A DNA stretch of 64,000 bases from Arcobacter cloacae (GCF_013201935.1 NZ_CP053833.1:186001-250000), one strand, 5' to 3'. Positions 1 to 9,073 are shown, counted from the stretch's first letter. A program made the numbers and translations. Notes: generated by a model from the sequence alone, not told the origin.

Positions 1-1
1 T

Positions 2-136
2 CAACATTATGAGACAGATTATATAGAACATAAAACAATGTTATTTGCAGAAGCTACTAAAATGAAATTAACATTAGACGAAGCTACACCTATTTTAGAA
101 AAACAAATCGCTAATCAAATTGCAGGATTATTCTAA
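2..136 (+). CDS. C-terminal end of an unidentified protein (5' part outside window)
   Basis: The frame is open from the first base to a TAA at 134-136 and encodes about 44 residues rich in Glu, Lys and Ala, ending in IAGLF. It is followed by a strong intrinsic terminator, as expected for the end of a gene. The composition suggests a soluble helical C-terminus. I do not recognise the family from this fragment. Confidence 0.6.
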   Translation, partial: QHYETDYIEHKTMLFAEATKMKLTLDEATPILEKQIANQIAGLF

Positions 137-143
137 AACTATT

Positions 144-177
144 AAATCCTATCTTTAAATTAAGATAGGATTTTTTT
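144..177 (+). terminator. Rho-independent terminator
   Basis: A perfect 12-bp stem (144-155 with 162-173) with a six-base loop runs into a T tract at 171-177. It closes the gene ending at 136 and separates it from the cdsA operon. Confidence 0.85.
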
Positions 178-258
178 AATCTCTCTTTTTTAATCTCAAA
201 CCCAATCAAAAGCCAAAATTTAGTATAATCAAAAACTTTAATAATTAAGGTTTACTAG

Positions 259-1008
259 ATGTTAGAAGGAAGTACAACTCGTATTAAAACGGGAATAATA
301 TTAATATTGGCTATGTTGGTACTAGGCTATATAGATTCTTATTTTTTATTTTGGTTAGTATTTGGAGTTATGTTAATGATTTCAATATCAGAATCAAAAA
401 AATTATATGATTTAAAAAGTGATAGTATATATGTTTATACTGCATTATTGTGGTTTGCTGCATTTTTTTATCCAATGCCAGTAGATTTGATTTTTATAGT
501 AGCAATTGGTTATGCATCACAATTGGCATATAAAAGAAGTTTAAATAAAAAATTATTTTTACCTTTATTATATCCAACAGCATCATTTTTGTTTTTATTA
601 GCATTATATAGTGAATTTGGAGTTATGACTCTTTTATGGTTACTTGTAATTGTTGCTAGTACAGATATTGGAGCATATTTTGTTGGGCGTACTTTTGGTA
701 AAACAAAGTTTTGTGAAACGAGTCCAAATAAAACTGTAGAAGGAGTTATTGGAGGAGTTGTTTTTGCTGTAGTTTTAGGAACAATTCTTGCAATAAATGA
801 AATAAATATAATTGAAGCTATTTTAATTTCAGCAATTGTATCTTTTGCCTCAGTATTTGGAGATTTATTTGAAAGTTATTTAAAAAGAGAAGCAGGAGTT
901 AAAGATAGTGGTTCGATATTACCAGGACATGGTGGAATTTTAGATAGAACTGATGGATATTTATTTGGAGCTATTGTAATGCTTGTGCTATTAAGGATTG
1001 TTATTTGA
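259..1008 (+). CDS. cdsA: Phosphatidate cytidylyltransferase (CDP-diglyceride synthase)
   Basis: This integral membrane enzyme of 249 aa makes CDP-diacylglycerol from phosphatidic acid and CTP, the branch point of phospholipid synthesis. The protein is a run of hydrophobic helices, and its last quarter carries the family signature: SYLKRE, then VKDSG, then LPGHGGILDRTD. The length is normal for Campylobacterota. ATG 259 follows an AAGG at 247-250. It opens a tightly packed operon, since the dxr start TTGA overlaps its stop. Pairing of cdsA with dxr is common in bacteria. Confidence 0.95.
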   Translation: MLEGSTTRIKTGIILILAMLVLGYIDSYFLFWLVFGVMLMISISESKKLYDLKSDSIYVYTALLWFAAFFYPMPVDLIFIVAIGYASQLAYKRSLNKKLFLPLLYPTASFLFLLALYSEFGVMTLLWLLVIVASTDIGAYFVGRTFGKTKFCETSPNKTVEGVIGGVVFAVVLGTILAINEINIIEAILISAIVSFASVFGDLFESYLKREAGVKDSGSILPGHGGILDRTDGYLFGAIVMLVLLRIVI

Positions 1009-2072
1009 TTCTTCTTGGAAGTACAGGATCAATAGGTGTAAATACTTTAAATATTGCACGGAAATTTAATCTCAATGTTGAGGTTTTAGTAGCCGGAAGA
1101 AATATAGAGTTATTAAATCAACAAATAAAAGAGTTTAAACCTAAAAGAGTTGTTATTGATAGATCTGAAGATTTATCTTTAGTTTGTCATAGCAATGTCT
1201 CTTTTGGAGAAGAAGCAATTTTAAATGCTATACAAGAGAGTTCATCAAATACGGTTGTAAATGCACTTGTAGGATTTTTAGGTTTAAGACCAACTTTAAA
1301 AGCTATAGAGTGTGGAAAAAAAATTGCTCTTGCAAATAAAGAATCTTTAGTGGTTGCTGGAAAATTTATAGATCAAAAAAACTTACGTCCAATAGATAGT
1401 GAGCACTTTGGTCTTTGGTATTTACTTCAAGATAAAAAAATAGATTCAATGCTTATAACTGCAAGTGGAGGTTCTTTTAGGGATTATCCGCTTGAAAAAC
1501 TTCAGAATGTCTCAATAAAAGAGGCATTAAATCATCCAAATTGGTCAATGGGAAATAAAATTACTATTGATAGTGCAACTATGACAAACAAAATGTTTGA
1601 GCTACTTGAAGCGGCTTGGCTTTTTAATACAAAAAAATTGGATGCAATAATTGAAACAAAATCTTTGATTCATGCTTTAATAAATTTTAAAGATGGAAGT
1701 ACAACAGCTCATATAGCAAATGCTTCTATGCAACTTCCAATCGCATACGCAATACTTGGACATTGTGATGAACAAATTTTAAAACCTGTTGATTTGCTTG
1801 AGATTACAAATTTAGAATTTAGAAAAATAGAGAGTTCAAGATATCCAATTTGGGATATTAAAGATGAGATATTAAATAATCCTGATTTAGGAGTAGTTTT
1901 AAATGCAGCAAATGAAGTGGCTGTTTCTAAGTTTTTAACTTCACAAATTGGTTTTATGGATATTTCAAAAATGAGTTTAAATGCAATAAATAAATTTCAT
2001 AATTTAAAAGCTAATAATATAGAAGATATTTTTGAAATTGATAAACAAGTAAGGGATTATTGTGACTCTTGA
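1005..2072 (+). CDS. dxr: 1-deoxy-D-xylulose 5-phosphate reductoisomerase
   Basis: This is the second step of the MEP isoprenoid pathway: NADPH-dependent rearrangement and reduction of DXP to MEP in the cytoplasm. The N-terminus has the NADPH-binding GSTGSIG loop at residues 5-11. Further on are ANKES, the metal/substrate motif DSEH, the SGGSFRD loop and HPNWSMG with TIDSATM, all typical of Dxr. The 355-aa length is slightly short, as in other Campylobacterota. The start is TTG at 1005, overlapping the cdsA stop by four bases. The Gly-rich loop lies so close to the N-terminus that this start is the only sensible one. Confidence 0.95.
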   Translation: MILLGSTGSIGVNTLNIARKFNLNVEVLVAGRNIELLNQQIKEFKPKRVVIDRSEDLSLVCHSNVSFGEEAILNAIQESSSNTVVNALVGFLGLRPTLKAIECGKKIALANKESLVVAGKFIDQKNLRPIDSEHFGLWYLLQDKKIDSMLITASGGSFRDYPLEKLQNVSIKEALNHPNWSMGNKITIDSATMTNKMFELLEAAWLFNTKKLDAIIETKSLIHALINFKDGSTTAHIANASMQLPIAYAILGHCDEQILKPVDLLEITNLEFRKIESSRYPIWDIKDEILNNPDLGVVLNAANEVAVSKFLTSQIGFMDISKMSLNAINKFHNLKANNIEDIFEIDKQVRDYCDS

Positions 2073-2346
2073 TTTACTTATTCCTTTTGGAATACTTCTT
2101 ATTTTAGTTATATATTTGATATACACAAGAAATAGTTTTGAAAAAAATATTGTAAGTTTGTATGAAAAAAAATTCGATGAATGGAAAAAACATAGTACAA
2201 TAGAAAAAGAACAAACTTCACATAAAGAATTAGTAGGTTTACTTTATAAAAAAGATTATAAATTAAGTATCGAATTAATAGATGAAAGTGTTGAGTCGCA
2301 ATTAAGTAGAGGGAAGTTTGAAGTAACTAATCTAAAGGAGAGCTAA
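2062..2346 (+). CDS. Small membrane-anchored hypothetical protein
   Basis: The product has 94 aa, with one N-terminal hydrophobic helix (about residues 4-20) followed by a charged, Lys/Glu-rich helical tail. The start is GTG at 2062, overlapping the dxr stop by 11 bases. The stop shares a base with the next ATG, so it is translationally coupled within the operon. I recognise no catalytic motif. A single-pass protein with a cytoplasmic coiled tail is the likely topology. Confidence 0.75.
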   Translation: MTLDLLIPFGILLILVIYLIYTRNSFEKNIVSLYEKKFDEWKKHSTIEKEQTSHKELVGLLYKKDYKLSIELIDESVESQLSRGKFEVTNLKES

Positions 2347-2771
2347 TGAAATATCTATTTTTAATATTTGTTTTTTTCAATTTTATTGAGGCAAAGATTT
2401 ACAGAGATGGTTCTAAAGAGATAGTTATTGATGATAGTGCAAAACTAATGTGGGTTGATAATGTTTCGGTTATTAAAAATATGAAAAATCATAAAGATAG
2501 TGAAAAATATTGTAGTGAGATAAATCATGGTGGCTTTAGTAATTGGAGACTTCCAAAAATTGAAGAATTTGAATTAATTGTAGATAAAAAAAATATAAGG
2601 AACTATATAAATAGAGCATTTAAATACAATGTTCCTGATGGATATTGGGCATACAAAGCACATTGGAGAACATTTTGGTATTATGCTGATTATATGCATT
2701 TTGTAAGTGGCACGCCATATTTTGATAGTAGGCACAAAACTAAATATGTTAGATGTGTAAGAGATTATTAA
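2346..2771 (+). CDS. Secreted DUF1566 (Lcl C-terminal-like) domain protein
   Basis: The product has 141 aa. A clear Sec signal peptide (about residues 1-16, ending in an IEA-type site) is followed by one domain of the DUF1566/Lcl_C type: LMWVDN near the start, then YCSEIN, the hallmark GGFSNWRLPK, and a closing RCVRD. The two Cys could form a disulfide. The family is found in extracytoplasmic proteins of many Campylobacterota, and its biochemical role is not established. The ATG is preceded by AAGGAGA and touches the previous stop. Confidence 0.8.
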   Translation: MKYLFLIFVFFNFIEAKIYRDGSKEIVIDDSAKLMWVDNVSVIKNMKNHKDSEKYCSEINHGGFSNWRLPKIEEFELIVDKKNIRNYINRAFKYNVPDGYWAYKAHWRTFWYYADYMHFVSGTPYFDSRHKTKYVRCVRDY

Positions 2772-2785
2772 TAAGGATTGAAAAA

Positions 2786-3349
2786 TTGAGTAAAAGTGTT
2801 TTAATACTTCATGGTTTAAATGGGAGTGATTTCCCCCATTGGCAAGCCCAATTGGCTATGGATTTAATAAAAGAAAATTTTGTTATCTCTTTTCCTTCTT
2901 TACCTAATAAGAATAAGCCAAATTTGAATGAATGGAAAGAATTTTTAAAAAAAGAGTTAGCTCATTTTAAACCAGATATTGTAGTTTGTCATTCACTGGC
3001 AAATATTTTATGGTTTCACACTTGTGATGAACTTGATATAAAACTTGATAAATTGATGTTAGTTGCTCCTGTTAGAAACGCAGTTTTAGAAGATGCGAAA
3101 ACATTTTTCCCATATCCAATAGCAAAAGATTTAAAAGCAAATGAAGTAATTATGGCAGCTTCTACAAATGACCCATATATGAGTATTGAAGAAGCAATAG
3201 AACTTCAATCAAAACTAAATATTGGTATGAAAATTATGGAAAATGCAGGACATATAAATGCAGCTTCTGGATTTGGAAAACTTGATTGTGCATTAGATTG
3301 GATAAAAAGAGTTGATGAATGTCAAATAAATGAAGAGTTAGAAAAATGA
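2786..3349 (+). CDS. RBBP9/YdeN-like alpha/beta hydrolase
   Basis: This is a predicted serine hydrolase of the RBBP9/YdeN family. It shows [11 protein letters not shown] near the N-terminus, the nucleophile elbow CHSLAN (usually HSLG in the family) and a late GHINAASG carrying the catalytic His. I chose TTG 2786 because AAGGA lies at 2773-2777. An in-frame ATG at 2753 would add 11 residues but sits inside the upstream gene with no ribosome site. The substrate is unknown. The stop overlaps tsaD by four bases. Confidence 0.85.
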   Translation: MSKSVLILHGLNGSDFPHWQAQLAMDLIKENFVISFPSLPNKNKPNLNEWKEFLKKELAHFKPDIVVCHSLANILWFHTCDELDIKLDKLMLVAPVRNAVLEDAKTFFPYPIAKDLKANEVIMAASTNDPYMSIEEAIELQSKLNIGMKIMENAGHINAASGFGKLDCALDWIKRVDECQINEELEK

Positions 3350-4356
3350 TTTTAAGTATAGAATCTTCATGTGATGATAGTTCTCTTGCTATAACAGATA
3401 TAGAAACTAATGAATTAATCTATCATAAAAAAATATCTCAAGAGATACAACATAGTTTTTATGGAGGAGTTGTTCCTGAACTTGCTGCTAGACTTCATGT
3501 TGAGGCATTACCAAAAATTCTTGAAGAGTGTAAAGAGTATTTCCCAAAACTAAAAGCAATAGCAGTTACAAATGCCCCAGGTTTAAGTGTTACTTTAACT
3601 GAGGGTGTAACAATGGCAAAAGCTTTAGCTATTTCTTTAAATCTTCCTTTAATTGCTGTTAATCATCTAAAAGGTCATATCTATTCTCTTTTTATTGAAA
3701 AAGATGAGGTTTTACCAATGACTGTTTTATTAGTTTCAGGTGGTCATACACAAATTATTGAAGCAAATAGTTTAAATGATATGAAAGTAATTGCAAGCAC
3801 TATGGATGACAGTTTTGGAGAGAGTTTTGATAAGGTTTCGAAAATGTTAGGACTTGGATATCCAGGTGGTCCAGTTGTTCAAGAGTACGCTTTAAAAGGC
3901 GATGTTAATAGATTTGATTTACCAATTCCTCTTAGCCAAAGTTCTAAAATAGAGTTTTCATATTCAGGACTTAAAAATGCAGTTAGAATGCAAATAGAAA
4001 AACTTGAAAATCAAGAAGGTGGAATTAAAGAACAAGATAAATATGACCTTTGTGCATCTTTTCAAAAAACAGCAGTTTTACATATTATGCAAAAACTAAA
4101 AAAATTATTTAAACAAAAAACTCCAAAAAACTTCGCAATAGTTGGAGGAGCAAGTGCAAATATACATTTGAGAGCTCAACTTGAAGAGTTATGTAAAAAA
4201 TCAAATACAACTTTATATCTTAGTGAATTAAAATATTGTGCTGATAATGCAGCTATGATTGGAAGGGTTGCAGTTGAACAATATAAACAAAAAGATTTTA
4301 TAACAATACAAAATATTGATGTTCAATCAAGGATTAAGGAGTTAGTATGGGCTTAG
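3346..4356 (+). CDS. tsaD: tRNA threonylcarbamoyladenosine transferase subunit TsaD
   Basis: TsaD transfers the threonylcarbamoyl group to A37 of tRNAs reading ANN codons, working with TsaB/TsaE. This 336-aa protein has the ASKHA-fold start [12 protein letters not shown], the metal-binding pair of His in NHLKGH, the VSGGHTQ loop, GESFDK and the late NAAMIG. The length matches the family. ATG 3346 overlaps the upstream stop (ATGA), and its own stop overlaps the next gene by ten bases. Confidence 0.96.
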   Translation: MILSIESSCDDSSLAITDIETNELIYHKKISQEIQHSFYGGVVPELAARLHVEALPKILEECKEYFPKLKAIAVTNAPGLSVTLTEGVTMAKALAISLNLPLIAVNHLKGHIYSLFIEKDEVLPMTVLLVSGGHTQIIEANSLNDMKVIASTMDDSFGESFDKVSKMLGLGYPGGPVVQEYALKGDVNRFDLPIPLSQSSKIEFSYSGLKNAVRMQIEKLENQEGGIKEQDKYDLCASFQKTAVLHIMQKLKKLFKQKTPKNFAIVGGASANIHLRAQLEELCKKSNTTLYLSELKYCADNAAMIGRVAVEQYKQKDFITIQNIDVQSRIKELVWA

Positions 4357-4694
4357 CAGATAAATTAGCTTTTGGATTGGGTGCAAAACTTGAGGGAAAT
4401 AGTTTTGATACAACAAAAGAAGATAAAAAAAATCCAAAAAAATCATCATCTGAGATTATTCCAAAAAATCAACATCAACTAGTTTTTACCTTTGAAAAAA
4501 GAAATGGAAAACCAGTTACAAATGTGGGAAGATTTAATATTTCTTTAGATGAAAAAAAAGAAGTTCTAAAACTTCTAAAGAAAAAACTAGCTTGTGGTGG
4601 CGCTATTAACGAAGAGTGGCTTGAACTTCAAGGTGATGTAAAAGATAAAATAAAAACTATTTTAGAAAGTGATGGTTGGAAATTTAGAAAATGA
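4347..4694 (+). CDS. SUI1/eIF1-like (YciH family) protein
   Basis: The product has 115 aa. About 40 polar, probably disordered residues precede a SUI1-type fold: [16 protein letters not shown], then [13 protein letters not shown] and a C-terminal GDVKDKI with [11 protein letters not shown]. Bacterial YciH-type proteins resemble eukaryotic eIF1 and can act in initiation fidelity, but their exact role in this phylum is not known. It overlaps tsaD by ten bases. Confidence 0.85.
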   Translation: MGLADKLAFGLGAKLEGNSFDTTKEDKKNPKKSSSEIIPKNQHQLVFTFEKRNGKPVTNVGRFNISLDEKKEVLKLLKKKLACGGAINEEWLELQGDVKDKIKTILESDGWKFRK

Positions 4695-4706
4695 AAGGAA
4701 TATAAA

Positions 4707-6101
4707 ATGCAAAAAATATTTGATGAGGTTACTTCCTTAGATAAAAGATGTTATGAAGAGTTTTTTTTAACAGAAGATATTTTGATGGAACACGCATCAA
4801 ATTCTATTGCTTTATATATTAATCAAAATTTATCCGATAAAAAATCAATTTTAATAGTATGTGGAAGTGGGAATAACGGTGCTGATGGAATAGCACTAGC
4901 AAGACTTTTATACTCAAAATTTGAAGTGAATTTATATCTAGCAAATGAGCCAAAATCTTATATGGCACAACAACAATTTAAAAGAATAAAAGCTTTGAAT
5001 ATAAAAATAATAGATAAAGTTTTTGAAGCAGATATTATAGTTGATTGTCTGTTTGGAACGGGTTTGAATAAACCTTTAGATGAAAAATCTATAAATCTTA
5101 TAAATACTCTAAATTCTTATAATTCTTTTAGCACTTTTAAACTAGCTTGTGACATTCCAAGTGGAATAAATAATCTAGGGCAAATAAAAAATGTAGCTTT
5201 TGAAGCTGATGTGACAATCACCATGGGAGCTTTAAAAACTTCACTTTTTAGTGATGTGGCAAAAGATTACGTTGGTGAAATAATAGTTGCAAATTTAGGA
5301 GTTCAAAGAGAGATTTATGAGGTAGAATCTAATAAATTTTTATTAGATGAAAGTGATATGAAACTCCCTTTTAGAAATAAAAAAAATTCGCACAAAGGCT
5401 CATATGGTCACCTAAATGTAGTTGCAGGTTGTAAAAAAGGAGCTGGAATAATTGCTGCAAAAGCAGCATTTGGATTTGGAGCTGGACTTGTGAGCGTAGT
5501 TTGTCATGAAAATTTAGATTTACCATATCATATTATGCAAACACATTTTATTAGTGAAAATTGTAGTGCAATTGCTATTGGAATGGGTTTAGGAAAATAT
5601 GAAACTGATGAAATTAGAAAAATATTAAATAAACCAATTCCAAAAATAATAGATGCAGATTTGTTTCATGATAAGCTAATTTGTGAAGTTTTAGACCAAG
5701 AAGTAGTTTTAACTCCACATCCAAAAGAGTTTATTTCTTTATTAAAACTTTGTGAAATAGCTGATATTTCTATTGAAGAACTACAGAATAATAGATTTTT
5801 ATATGTGGAAAAATTTTGTAAAAAATATCCAAATGTAGTTGTAGTTTTAAAAGGTGCAAATGTGATTATTGCACAAAATGAAAAACAATATATAAATAGT
5901 TTTGGAAGTGCTGTATTAAGTAAAGGTGGAAGTGGTGATGTTTTAAGTGGTCTTATAGGTTCACTATTAGCACAAGGATATAAGCCACTTGAAGCAGCAA
6001 TAAGTTCAAGTTTAGCTCATACTTTAGGAGCAAAAAATTATAAAAAGAACAACTATTCTTTAATTCCATCTGATTTAGTAGAGGAGATTAGAAAATTATG
6101 A
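4707..6101 (+). CDS. nnr: Bifunctional NAD(P)HX epimerase/dehydratase
   Basis: This metabolite-repair enzyme restores hydrated NAD(P)H. The N-terminal half (about 1-205) is a YjeF_N epimerase domain with GSGNNGADG and DCLFGTGL. The C-terminal half (about 215-464) is the ribokinase-like dehydratase with KGSYGHL, a central TPHPKEF and the signature SKGGSGDVLSG. The fused arrangement is the normal bacterial one, and 464 aa is typical. ATG 4707 follows AAAGGAA. Its stop overlaps cutA. Confidence 0.94.
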   Translation: MQKIFDEVTSLDKRCYEEFFLTEDILMEHASNSIALYINQNLSDKKSILIVCGSGNNGADGIALARLLYSKFEVNLYLANEPKSYMAQQQFKRIKALNIKIIDKVFEADIIVDCLFGTGLNKPLDEKSINLINTLNSYNSFSTFKLACDIPSGINNLGQIKNVAFEADVTITMGALKTSLFSDVAKDYVGEIIVANLGVQREIYEVESNKFLLDESDMKLPFRNKKNSHKGSYGHLNVVAGCKKGAGIIAAKAAFGFGAGLVSVVCHENLDLPYHIMQTHFISENCSAIAIGMGLGKYETDEIRKILNKPIPKIIDADLFHDKLICEVLDQEVVLTPHPKEFISLLKLCEIADISIEELQNNRFLYVEKFCKKYPNVVVVLKGANVIIAQNEKQYINSFGSAVLSKGGSGDVLSGLIGSLLAQGYKPLEAAISSSLAHTLGAKNYKKNNYSLIPSDLVEEIRKL

Positions 6102-6409
6102 GAGCAGTAATTATTCAAACAACTTGTGCTTCAAAAGAAGAAGCTCAAAAAATAGCAAAAGTTTTAATTGAACAAAGACTTGCAGCATGTGTACAATTAT
6201 CTCAAATCGAATCTTTTTATAATTGGAAAGATGAGTTTTATTGTGATAATGAAACACTTTTAAATATAAAAACAAGAAAAGCAAATTTTGAAAAAATTAA
6301 AAGCAAAATATTAGAATTACATAGTTATGATTTGCCCGAAATTATTCAACTCGATATTACAAATGCAAGTGAAGAATATTTAAAATTTATAAAAGGAAAT
6401 ACAATATGA
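6098..6409 (+). CDS. cutA: CutA-like divalent cation tolerance protein
   Basis: The product has 103 aa and is PII-like in fold. Family motifs are [15 protein letters not shown]-type helix residues, SFYNWKDE and the LHSYDLPEI stretch near the C-terminus. CutA forms trimers and is linked to divalent metal tolerance, though its function is debated. It is embedded by four-base overlaps between nnr and thiG, so it is part of the same transcript. Confidence 0.93.
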   Translation: MRAVIIQTTCASKEEAQKIAKVLIEQRLAACVQLSQIESFYNWKDEFYCDNETLLNIKTRKANFEKIKSKILELHSYDLPEIIQLDITNASEEYLKFIKGNTI

Positions 6410-7185
6410 GTGATATTTTAAAAATAGGTAAATATGAATTTAATAGTAGATTAATCGTTGGAAGTGGTAAATATAAAGATTTTCAAACAACTAAAGATGC
6501 AACATTAGCTTCAGGTTCTGAGTTAATTACAGTTGCTATTAGAAGAGTAAATATTACAAATCCAAATGAAGAAAATTTATTAGATTATTTTAAAGATACA
6601 AATGTAAAACTTTTACCAAATAGTGCAGGATGTTTCACAGCAGAAGAAGCAATTACAACTTTTAGATTAATGAGGGAAGCTACAGGAATTGATATTATTA
6701 AACTTGAAGTTATTGGAGATGCACAAAAAACACTTTATCCAGATGTTATTGAAACAATCAAAGCTTGTGAAATTCTAAAAAAAGATGGTTTTACAATCAT
6801 GGCATATACAAACGATGATCCAATTATTGCAAAAAGATTAGAAGATGCAGGAGCTGATGCTATTATGCCATTAGCTGCTCCAATTGGTTCAGGTCTTGGA
6901 ATTCAAAATAGATACAATATTGCATTTATTAAAGATGCAGTAAAAGTTCCTGTTATAGTTGATGCTGGTGTTGGATGTGCAAGTGATGCTGCAATTGCTA
7001 TGGAATTAGGTGCAGAAGCTGTTCTAACGAATACAGCAATTGCTTGTGCAACAAATCCAATTCTTATGGCAGAAGCCATGAAATATGCAGTAATTGCAGG
7101 AAGAATGGGATATAAAGCAGGAAGAATACCAAAAAAACCTTATGCAACAGCAAGTTCTCCAATTGATGGATTAATTCAATTTTAA
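6406..7185 (+). CDS. thiG: Thiazole synthase
   Basis: ThiG builds the thiazole phosphate of thiamine from DXP, ThiS-thiocarboxylate and dehydroglycine. The 259-aa TIM barrel has [10 protein letters not shown] near the start, LLPNSAG, KLEVIGD, the late phosphate-binding [11 protein letters not shown] and AVLTNTAIA. Thiamine synthesis draws on DXP, the substrate of the dxr product in the same operon. No thiS, thiH or thiF lies next to it. The operon ends here at a hairpin. Confidence 0.95.
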   Translation: MSDILKIGKYEFNSRLIVGSGKYKDFQTTKDATLASGSELITVAIRRVNITNPNEENLLDYFKDTNVKLLPNSAGCFTAEEAITTFRLMREATGIDIIKLEVIGDAQKTLYPDVIETIKACEILKKDGFTIMAYTNDDPIIAKRLEDAGADAIMPLAAPIGSGLGIQNRYNIAFIKDAVKVPVIVDAGVGCASDAAIAMELGAEAVLTNTAIACATNPILMAEAMKYAVIAGRMGYKAGRIPKKPYATASSPIDGLIQF

Positions 7186-7192
7186 TTAATAT

Positions 7193-7226
7193 TGAGGAAA
7201 TTTTGAAATTTTTTAAGATTTCCTCA
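7193..7226 (+). terminator. Hairpin at end of thiG operon
   Basis: A perfect 9-bp inverted repeat (7193-7201 with 7218-7226) lies a few bases after the thiG stop. The trailing sequence is A-rich on this strand, so it may be a weak terminator or an RNA-stabilising hairpin. Confidence 0.55.
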
Positions 7227-7234
7227 GAAAAGAC

Positions 7235-7263
7235 TTGACAAATGTTAAAAAACTTAATATAAT
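7235..7263 (+). promoter_or_regulatory. Consensus sigma-70 promoter for the tRNA array
   Basis: TTGACA at 7235-7240 and TATAAT at 7258-7263 are separated by exactly 17 bases, both hexamers perfect. The first tRNA begins 32 bases downstream. A full-consensus promoter is expected for a stable-RNA operon. Confidence 0.9.
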
Positions 7264-7294
7264 TCCGTCCACTTTTTGTGAAACTTCAGTTTGT

Positions 7295-7372
7295 CGGGGC
7301 GTAGCGCAGTCTGGTTAGCGCACCTGGTTTGGGACCAGGGGGCCGGAGGTTCGAATCCTCTCGCCCCGACCA
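7295..7372 (+). tRNA. tRNA-Pro (TGG)
   Basis: The cloverleaf has a 7-bp acceptor stem, GTTCGAATC T-loop and encoded CCA. The anticodon loop TTTGGGA gives anticodon TGG at 7330-7332. It is first in the array, just after the consensus promoter. Confidence 0.97.
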
Positions 7373-7393
7373 TTTAATTAATTTAAATCTTGT

Positions 7394-7471
7394 GGTAGGT
7401 ATAGCTCAGTTGGTTAGAGCATCGGGTTGTGGTTCCGAGGGTCGTGGGTTCGAGCCCCATTATCTACCCCA
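7394..7471 (+). tRNA. tRNA-His (GTG)
   Basis: The anticodon loop TTGTGGT gives GTG (7429-7431). The acceptor is 7395-7401 with 7461-7467, with the His-specific extra G at 7394 opposite C73, followed by CCA. Confidence 0.95.
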
Positions 7472-7483
7472 TTTATTTTTAGT

Positions 7484-7560
<77 letters not shown>

Positions 7561-7609
7561 CTTTTTGGTTTAGAATACCAAGCTAAATCTTTTTTAGAAA
7601 AATTTTAAT

Positions 7610-7694
7610 GCGGATGTGGTGAAATTGGTAGACACGCCAGACTTAGGATCTGGTGCCTCACGGTGTGGAAGTTCGAGTCTTCTCATCCGCACCA
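7610..7694 (+). tRNA. tRNA-Leu (TAG)
   Basis: A class II tRNA with a long variable arm. The anticodon loop CTTAGGA gives TAG. The acceptor stem is perfect and CCA is encoded. Its 3' end borders a repeat-rich stretch with no gene, a layout often seen where mobile elements use a tRNA gene as target. Confidence 0.96.
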
Positions 7695-7752
7695 CATATA
7701 AAAAGGGCTTTAGAGCTACTTTTTATTTTTCTCAAAAAAATCAAAAAAATAT

Positions 7753-7852
7753 TTTTTACTACATTTTTACTACAGAATCAAAGCTTTAAAATCAAATGAA
7801 TTTTTACTACTAATTAATTTTATTAAGCATATTTATTAATTACTACAGATTA
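7753..7852 (+). repeat. Short direct repeats downstream of tRNA-Leu
   Basis: TTTTTACTACA occurs twice back to back (7753-7763, 7764-7774), again as TTTTTACTAC at 7801-7810, and in a degenerate form around 7841-7847. All share one orientation. They begin some 60 bases past the tRNA-Leu 3' end. Spaced direct repeats beside a tRNA resemble integrase arm-binding sites, but no integrase gene is present. Confidence 0.5.
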
Positions 7853-7960
7853 TATATTTCATATTGTTTCTTTCTTTTTCAAATTTATTCAAAATATATC
7901 TTTTTTCAATAAAAATTCTTTTATTTACAATCCTATAAAAAACATATATACTAGCTTTAT

Positions 7961-8061
7961 AAATATTTAGAGCTTGGTAGGCGTACAATCTTGCTTGATG
8001 TTTATCCTCTCGATAAACTATCAAGCTCTAAGTATTTATTATTAGATTGTACACCTACCAA
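7961..8061. repeat. Interleaved inverted repeats
   Basis: Three inverted-repeat pairs overlap here. An 18-bp pair is 7974-7991 with 8044-8061 (one mismatch). A 16-bp pair is 7961-7976 with 8022-8037 (one mismatch). A shorter stem is 7993-8006 with 8012-8026. The first two pairs cross each other, so a transcript could fold into alternative hairpins or a pseudoknot. It could also be the hairpin end of a small non-autonomous element. Confidence 0.6.
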
Positions 8062-8159
8062 ATCTACAATCTAATTTTACTTACTAATCAAATTATTTTA
8101 ATTTTAAATATAAAAAGCCACTTTATTGTATGGAAAATATTTTTATGTTTGAAAAAAGG

Positions 8160-8753
8160 AGATAAATAATAGCCCGAGTGAGTTTGGCGACCGACCGAGC
8201 TATTAAATAATAGACTGCAAGTATAACAAAAAACTACCATAATATCAATATTTTTTTCAAATTATGAAGCAACTTAATTGTTGAGAATAAAATATTGTCC
8301 ATATACTCTGATAGGCATAATCTCTTGTGTCTGGTGAAGTAGCCATCTTTGGGGCTTATTCTAGTTATATAGTATCCCAAAATAATGCCGTTTGGTGAAC
8401 AAATAAAAAAGAGACACTATGGTGTGTGCAGGAATTTGGAAACAAATGACTAGGGACAGAACTCCCTTTAAAGCAAGAAGTGGACTACATGCAGGTATGG
8501 CGTAGTGATTGATACTAGATTCTCAAACAAGTTTGGGGCATTTTTGCTAAGTCTAACTATTAAACTTACTTTGATTTAATACTCATTGATATAACTTATA
8601 GTAATTTGATATGTAAAATATATGGTATCGCATTACCCACCATGAAGCCTCGCTAGTATGAGCATGAAAAAATACTGGTTTAAACGACGACGGCTCATTC
8701 TAAGGGTTATTCTGTCAAAAAAACTTGGTTTTAAAAAAGCCAAGTTTTCTTCC
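8160..8753 (+). ncRNA. Candidate structured RNA of unknown class between the tRNA clusters
   Basis: About 590 bases without a convincing reading frame are noticeably less AT-rich than the flanks and end at a strong + strand terminator (8719-8753). Several compact hairpins are visible: a GAAA tetraloop closed by ATTTG/CAAAT near 8435-8450, AGGGA/TCCCT closing near 8450-8470, and CTAGTAT pairing with ATACTGG at about 8653-8680. I could not match it to tmRNA (no tRNA-like end or tag), RNase P (no CRI motif), SRP or a group II domain V. The 5' end is a guess. Confidence 0.35.
8719..8753 (+). terminator. Rho-independent terminator of the candidate RNA
   Basis: A 9-bp stem (8720-8728 with 8740-8748) continues into TTTTCTT. 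No protein gene precedes it on the + strand for 1 kb, so it should end a non-coding transcript. Confidence 0.75.
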
Positions 8754-8846
8754 ACTTCCTCAGGTCTAAATCCAGAGTTATTAAAATTTTTAAAATCAAT
8801 TTAACTAATTTTAAGTTTTTTTCATCTATAATCACATTCCAATTAA

Positions 8847-8923
8847 GCGGGAGTAGCTCAGTTGGCTAGAGCTTCTGCCTTCCAAGCAGACTGTCGCGAG
8901 TTCGAGTCTCGTCTCCCGCTCCA
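8847..8923 (+). tRNA. tRNA-Gly (TCC), copy 1
   Basis: The anticodon loop CTTCCAA gives TCC. The acceptor is 8847-8853 with 8913-8919 and CCA is encoded. A TATAAT at 8827-8832 is a likely -10 element. A terminator follows at 8928. It is identical to the copy at 9081-9157. Confidence 0.96.
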
Positions 8924-8927
8924 TTGC

Positions 8928-8974
8928 AAAAGCCTTATATAAGAAGTAATTAACTTTTTGTGTAAGGCTTTTTT
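8928..8974 (+). terminator. Terminator between tRNA-Gly and tRNA-Arg
   Basis: AAAAGCCTTA at 8928-8937 pairs with TAAGGCTTTT at 8963-8972, followed by further T residues. The loop is about 25 bases. Confidence 0.65.
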
Positions 8975-8996
8975 AGGCTTTATTGCTTTTTTTAAT

Positions 8997-9073
<77 letters not shown>

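Noticed and set aside
7836-8024. A 62-aa frame on the - strand downstream of tRNA-Leu
   Set aside because: It runs through the interleaved inverted repeats, has no ribosome site or family resemblance, and is best explained by the repeat structure.
8160-8753. tmRNA or RNase P RNA
   Set aside because: No tRNA-like 3' end with CCA, no tag peptide frame, and no GAGGAAAGTCC-type motif on either strand. I kept only an unnamed RNA candidate.
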